Origin: Rhodospirillales bacterium
GTDB taxonomy: Bacteria; Pseudomonadota; Alphaproteobacteria; Rhodospirillales; Defluviicoccaceae
Assembly: GCA_007694935.1 (NCBI GenBank)
Contig: REES01000111.1
Coordinates: 1-32,168, forward strand
Length of the DNA stretch: 32,168 nucleotides
Direction of reading: 5' to 3'
Position 1 is the stretch's first letter, and each line of letters opens with the position of its first letter. The position numbers and the translations under genes were made by a program. This document shows positions 30,427-32,168 of this stretch, piece after piece. Below the pieces are notes generated by a model. The model made no database searches. It had not been told where the DNA came from and was given only the letters and a program-made list of their open reading frames with translations.

Positions 30427-30951
30427 ATGAAGCGTTTTCTTGTCGCGCTGCCCGTGGTGGCGCTCGCTTGGTCACCGGCGCTCGCTCAGGAAGTGCCACC
30501 CTACCATCCCGATCCCGGCCCGGTTGCCGGCAACTGGGAATGGACGCTGACCGGTAGTGGTCTTTCAACGAAGGAGTTCGACGACAACGCGTTCGGCTTC
30601 ACCACCAGCGTTGGTTACTACTGGACCAAGAACATCCTGTTCTCGTTCCGGCAATCCATTGCGTTCAGTGTCGGCAGTGACGTGCGCGATAGCTGGGCCG
30701 GCGTGTCACGCGTCGCCGCGGACTATCAGTTCGATTTCGGCAGGTGGCAGCCGTTCATCGGCGTCAACTTCGGCGGTATCTATGGAAAGGATGTCCGTAA
30801 TACCGCGGCGGCCGGGCCCGAGATCGGCTTGAAGTACTATGTCAACGAGTCGACGTTTGCATTCGGCATGGTCGAGTATCCGATCTCCTTCCGCGACGGC
30901 ATTGATGAGGCTGTGCTTCAGTACTCCGTCGGCCTCGGTGTGAATTTCTGA
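30427..30951 (+). CDS. Small outer-membrane beta-barrel protein
   Basis: A 174-residue protein with a clear Sec signal peptide (MKRF, hydrophobic 4-15, SPALA with cleavage after Ala20). The mature part consists of alternating aromatic/polar strands such as FGFTTSVGYYW, ILFSFRQSIAFSV, VSRVAADYQFDF and WQPFIGVNFGGIYG. It ends in YSVGLGVNF, with the C-terminal phenylalanine used by the Bam machinery. About eight short strands can be drawn, compatible with an OmpW/OmpX-like or opacity-type barrel, though I cannot assign the family. It lies 91 bp upstream of an OmpA-family lipoprotein gene on the same strand, so both may form an envelope operon. No ligand or function is evident. Confidence 0.75.
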   Translation: MKRFLVALPVVALAWSPALAQEVPPYHPDPGPVAGNWEWTLTGSGLSTKEFDDNAFGFTTSVGYYWTKNILFSFRQSIAFSVGSDVRDSWAGVSRVAADYQFDFGRWQPFIGVNFGGIYGKDVRNTAAAGPEIGLKYYVNESTFAFGMVEYPISFRDGIDEAVLQYSVGLGVNF

Positions 30952-31042
30952 TCGGACGTTTTCGGTCGAGGTTGTCCTGGCGGCCGCACGGTCGTCGAGG
31001 CAATCGCAGCGACGATCGGAGCCTGACATGGGAGGGGTTGAT

Positions 31043-31861
31043 ATGAAGTGGTTGTTCACTGCCGCGGTCGCCTCAGTGGTGGCCGTCGGCCTTTCGGCCT
31101 GCGAGACGCGGCCGCTCGATGAGGCGCGAGCGATGGCGCCGACGGGTAGCGAATTCGACCGGGCGCTTGCCGAGAACTATATCGCATTGTCCGACGTCGA
31201 GTATCGCTCGGGTGACCGGCGCGACGGCGGCGCCTACGCCATGCGGGCGCAGATGGTCCGCCAGGGTCAGACGGTGCTGCCCGAGACCGTCGATCAACGC
31301 GCCTTCATCACCGAGGAGGAAGCGCCCGACCTGATCGCCGGCCGCAGCCGGCTGATGGCGGCATTCGACCAGGGCGGGCGGAACACGGCACCGCGTGATG
31401 CCGCCAACGCCCAGGCCCTGTTCGACTGCTGGCAGGAGCAGACGGCGGAAGGCCTCCGACCGGCCGACATCGCCGCCTGCCGCGACGGCTTCTTCCTGGC
31501 ACTGGAGAAGGTCGAGGCGAGCCTGATGCCGGCCGCCTACCTGGTGTTCTTCGACTTCGACCGGTCCGAACTCACCGCTGAGGGTCGGGACATCGTTCGC
31601 GCGGCCGCCGCATCGGCGCAGGACCGGCCGTTCGTGCGGATCGTCGCCACCGGTCACACCGACACGGCCGGCTCGGCCCAGTACAACCTGGGCCTGTCAC
31701 AGCGCCGGGCAGACTCGGTGCGGTCGTACCTGATGACCCTGGGCATCCCGGCCGACCGGATCCAGACCCGGGCGCTCGGCCAGACCCAGCCGCTGGTGCC
31801 GACCGGTGACGGCGTGCGCGAGCCGCAGAACCGGCGGGTGGAGATCGACATCCAGCGCTAA
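31043..31861 (+). CDS. OmpA-family outer-membrane lipoprotein
   Basis: A 272-residue lipoprotein. The signal peptide ends in the lipobox LSAC with lipidated Cys20, so the mature protein is probably anchored in the outer membrane; Glu21 after the Cys fits sorting there. Residues about 21-160 are helical and charged, without a recognised domain. Residues about 164-272 form an OmpA peptidoglycan-binding domain: YLVFFDFDRSELT, ATGHTDTAGSAQYNLGLSQRRA (diaminopimelate-contacting Asp207 and Arg222) and EPQNRRVEIDI. I start at 31043 because GGGAGG lies 7 nt upstream and MKWLF makes a proper leader; ATG 31028 overlaps that ribosome site. A terminator follows 30 bp after the stop. It probably tethers the outer membrane to the wall, but is not Pal by context. 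Confidence 0.88.
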   Translation: MKWLFTAAVASVVAVGLSACETRPLDEARAMAPTGSEFDRALAENYIALSDVEYRSGDRRDGGAYAMRAQMVRQGQTVLPETVDQRAFITEEEAPDLIAGRSRLMAAFDQGGRNTAPRDAANAQALFDCWQEQTAEGLRPADIAACRDGFFLALEKVEASLMPAAYLVFFDFDRSELTAEGRDIVRAAAASAQDRPFVRIVATGHTDTAGSAQYNLGLSQRRADSVRSYLMTLGIPADRIQTRALGQTQPLVPTGDGVREPQNRRVEIDIQR

Positions 31862-31891
31862 GTGTTGCTGCGAACGCTACGTTGACAGGAA

Positions 31892-31931
31892 GGGGGGATG
31901 ACCTCGGCGGAGGTCTCCCCCCTCACTTTTT
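31892..31931 (+). terminator. Intrinsic terminator after the OmpA-family gene
   Basis: GGGGGGA plus GACCTC (31892-31898, 31900-31905) pairs with GAGGTC plus TCCCCCC (31910-31922), with one bulged T and a GGCG loop, a 13-bp GC-rich stem. TCAC and then five T at 31927-31931 follow. It lies just after the lipoprotein stop. Confidence 0.75.
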
Positions 31932-31997
31932 CAGCCCACGCCCGGCCGGATCGGGTGAATTCATCCGGGCAATACACGCCATCGATGGCCGCTCACG

Positions 31998-32029
31998 ACG
32001 GTACGCATCAACGCGTACCGTTTTTTTTT
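31998..32029 (+). terminator. Second, very strong intrinsic terminator
   Basis: ACGGTACGC (31998-32006) and GCGTACCGT (32013-32021) form a perfect 9-bp stem with a 6-nt loop, followed directly by eight more T (32022-32029). It is a textbook plus-strand terminator. It may be a back-up for the first one, 76 bp upstream. I see no gene of its own between them. Confidence 0.85.
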
Positions 32030-32083
32030 CTTTGCTCGTTATCGCCGGCCAAACGTCCCGAGCCGAAAGCCGCATTCCTGCCT

Positions 32084-32155
32084 TGCCCGGGCACGTCCCG
32101 CGCATCCACGCCCCTTCGTCCCCTGTCCGGTCTTGCCCGGGCTTGGCCCGGGCAC
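32084..32155. repeat. REP-like GC palindromes at the right edge
   Basis: TGCCCGGGCA occurs at 32084-32093. TGCCCGGGC, TTG, GCCCGGGCA at 32134-32154 is a perfect 9-bp inverted repeat with a 3-nt loop, flanked by CTT and CACCCACG. The wording resembles the dispersed palindromic intergenic repeats common in alphaproteobacterial genomes. No gene is seen from 32030 to the end of the window; an open minus-strand frame there looks spurious. Confidence 0.6.
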
Positions 32156-32168
32156 CCACGTCTTGCCT

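Noticed and set aside
31923-32159. Minus-strand frame of 78 codons at the right edge
   Set aside because: It runs through both the poly-T terminator and the REP-like palindromes, so its lysines come from the T-run; no family is seen.

Overview
The window looks like a chromosomal segment of a high-GC alphaproteobacterium. The pointers are a GlpV-like glycerol-binding protein, a Rhodobacter-type phospholipid N-methyltransferase (PmtA), TRAP transport genes, a DUF2270 membrane protein and alphaproteobacterial-style outer-membrane proteins. A Rhodospirillales-like host is my best guess, from gene content only. I saw no tRNA, rRNA, CRISPR array, transposase or phage gene.

Layout, left to right. 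(1) 1-1414: leucyl aminopeptidase pepA on the minus strand, cut by the window edge, divergent from an NhaP2-type K+(Na+)/H+ antiporter (1707-3656). (2) 3673-10484: a glycerol module. A Tat-exported GlpV-like binding protein and a DUF2270 membrane protein run on the minus strand, divergent from glpK-glpD-glpF. No ABC permease or ATPase accompanies the binding protein. (3) 10544-23558, minus strand: about 13 kb of alpha-glucan and trehalose metabolism, in transcription order glgM (GT4), a stand-alone GH13 protein, glgE, treS fused to maltokinase, glgB and glgX. (4) 23767-25033: a small Cys-rich secreted protein, an SRAP/YedK DNA-protein crosslink protein and an overlapping 33-codon ORF. (5) 25062-27006: TRAP permease subunits dctQ-dctM on the minus strand with no binding protein, then about 600 bp with no convincing gene. 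(6) 27602-30168: pmtA and an SLC13-type permease with two internal RCK_C domains. (7) 30427-31861: a small outer-membrane beta-barrel protein and an OmpA-family lipoprotein, followed by two intrinsic terminators and a REP-like GC palindrome at the right edge.

How the genes fit together. GlpF, GlpK and GlpD take up glycerol and turn it into dihydroxyacetone phosphate, which can feed gluconeogenesis. The glg/tre cluster encodes the GlgE pathway: maltose-1-phosphate is made either from ADP-glucose (GlgM) or from trehalose via maltose (TreS plus its fused maltokinase). GlgE polymerises it, GlgB branches the product, and GlgX trims it. ADP-glucose synthesis (GlgC) and de novo trehalose synthesis (OtsAB or TreYZ) are not in the window and must be elsewhere if the route is complete. 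The two cation/anion transporters with RCK domains and the trehalose-linked cluster are compatible with an osmotically responsive lifestyle, but that is inference.
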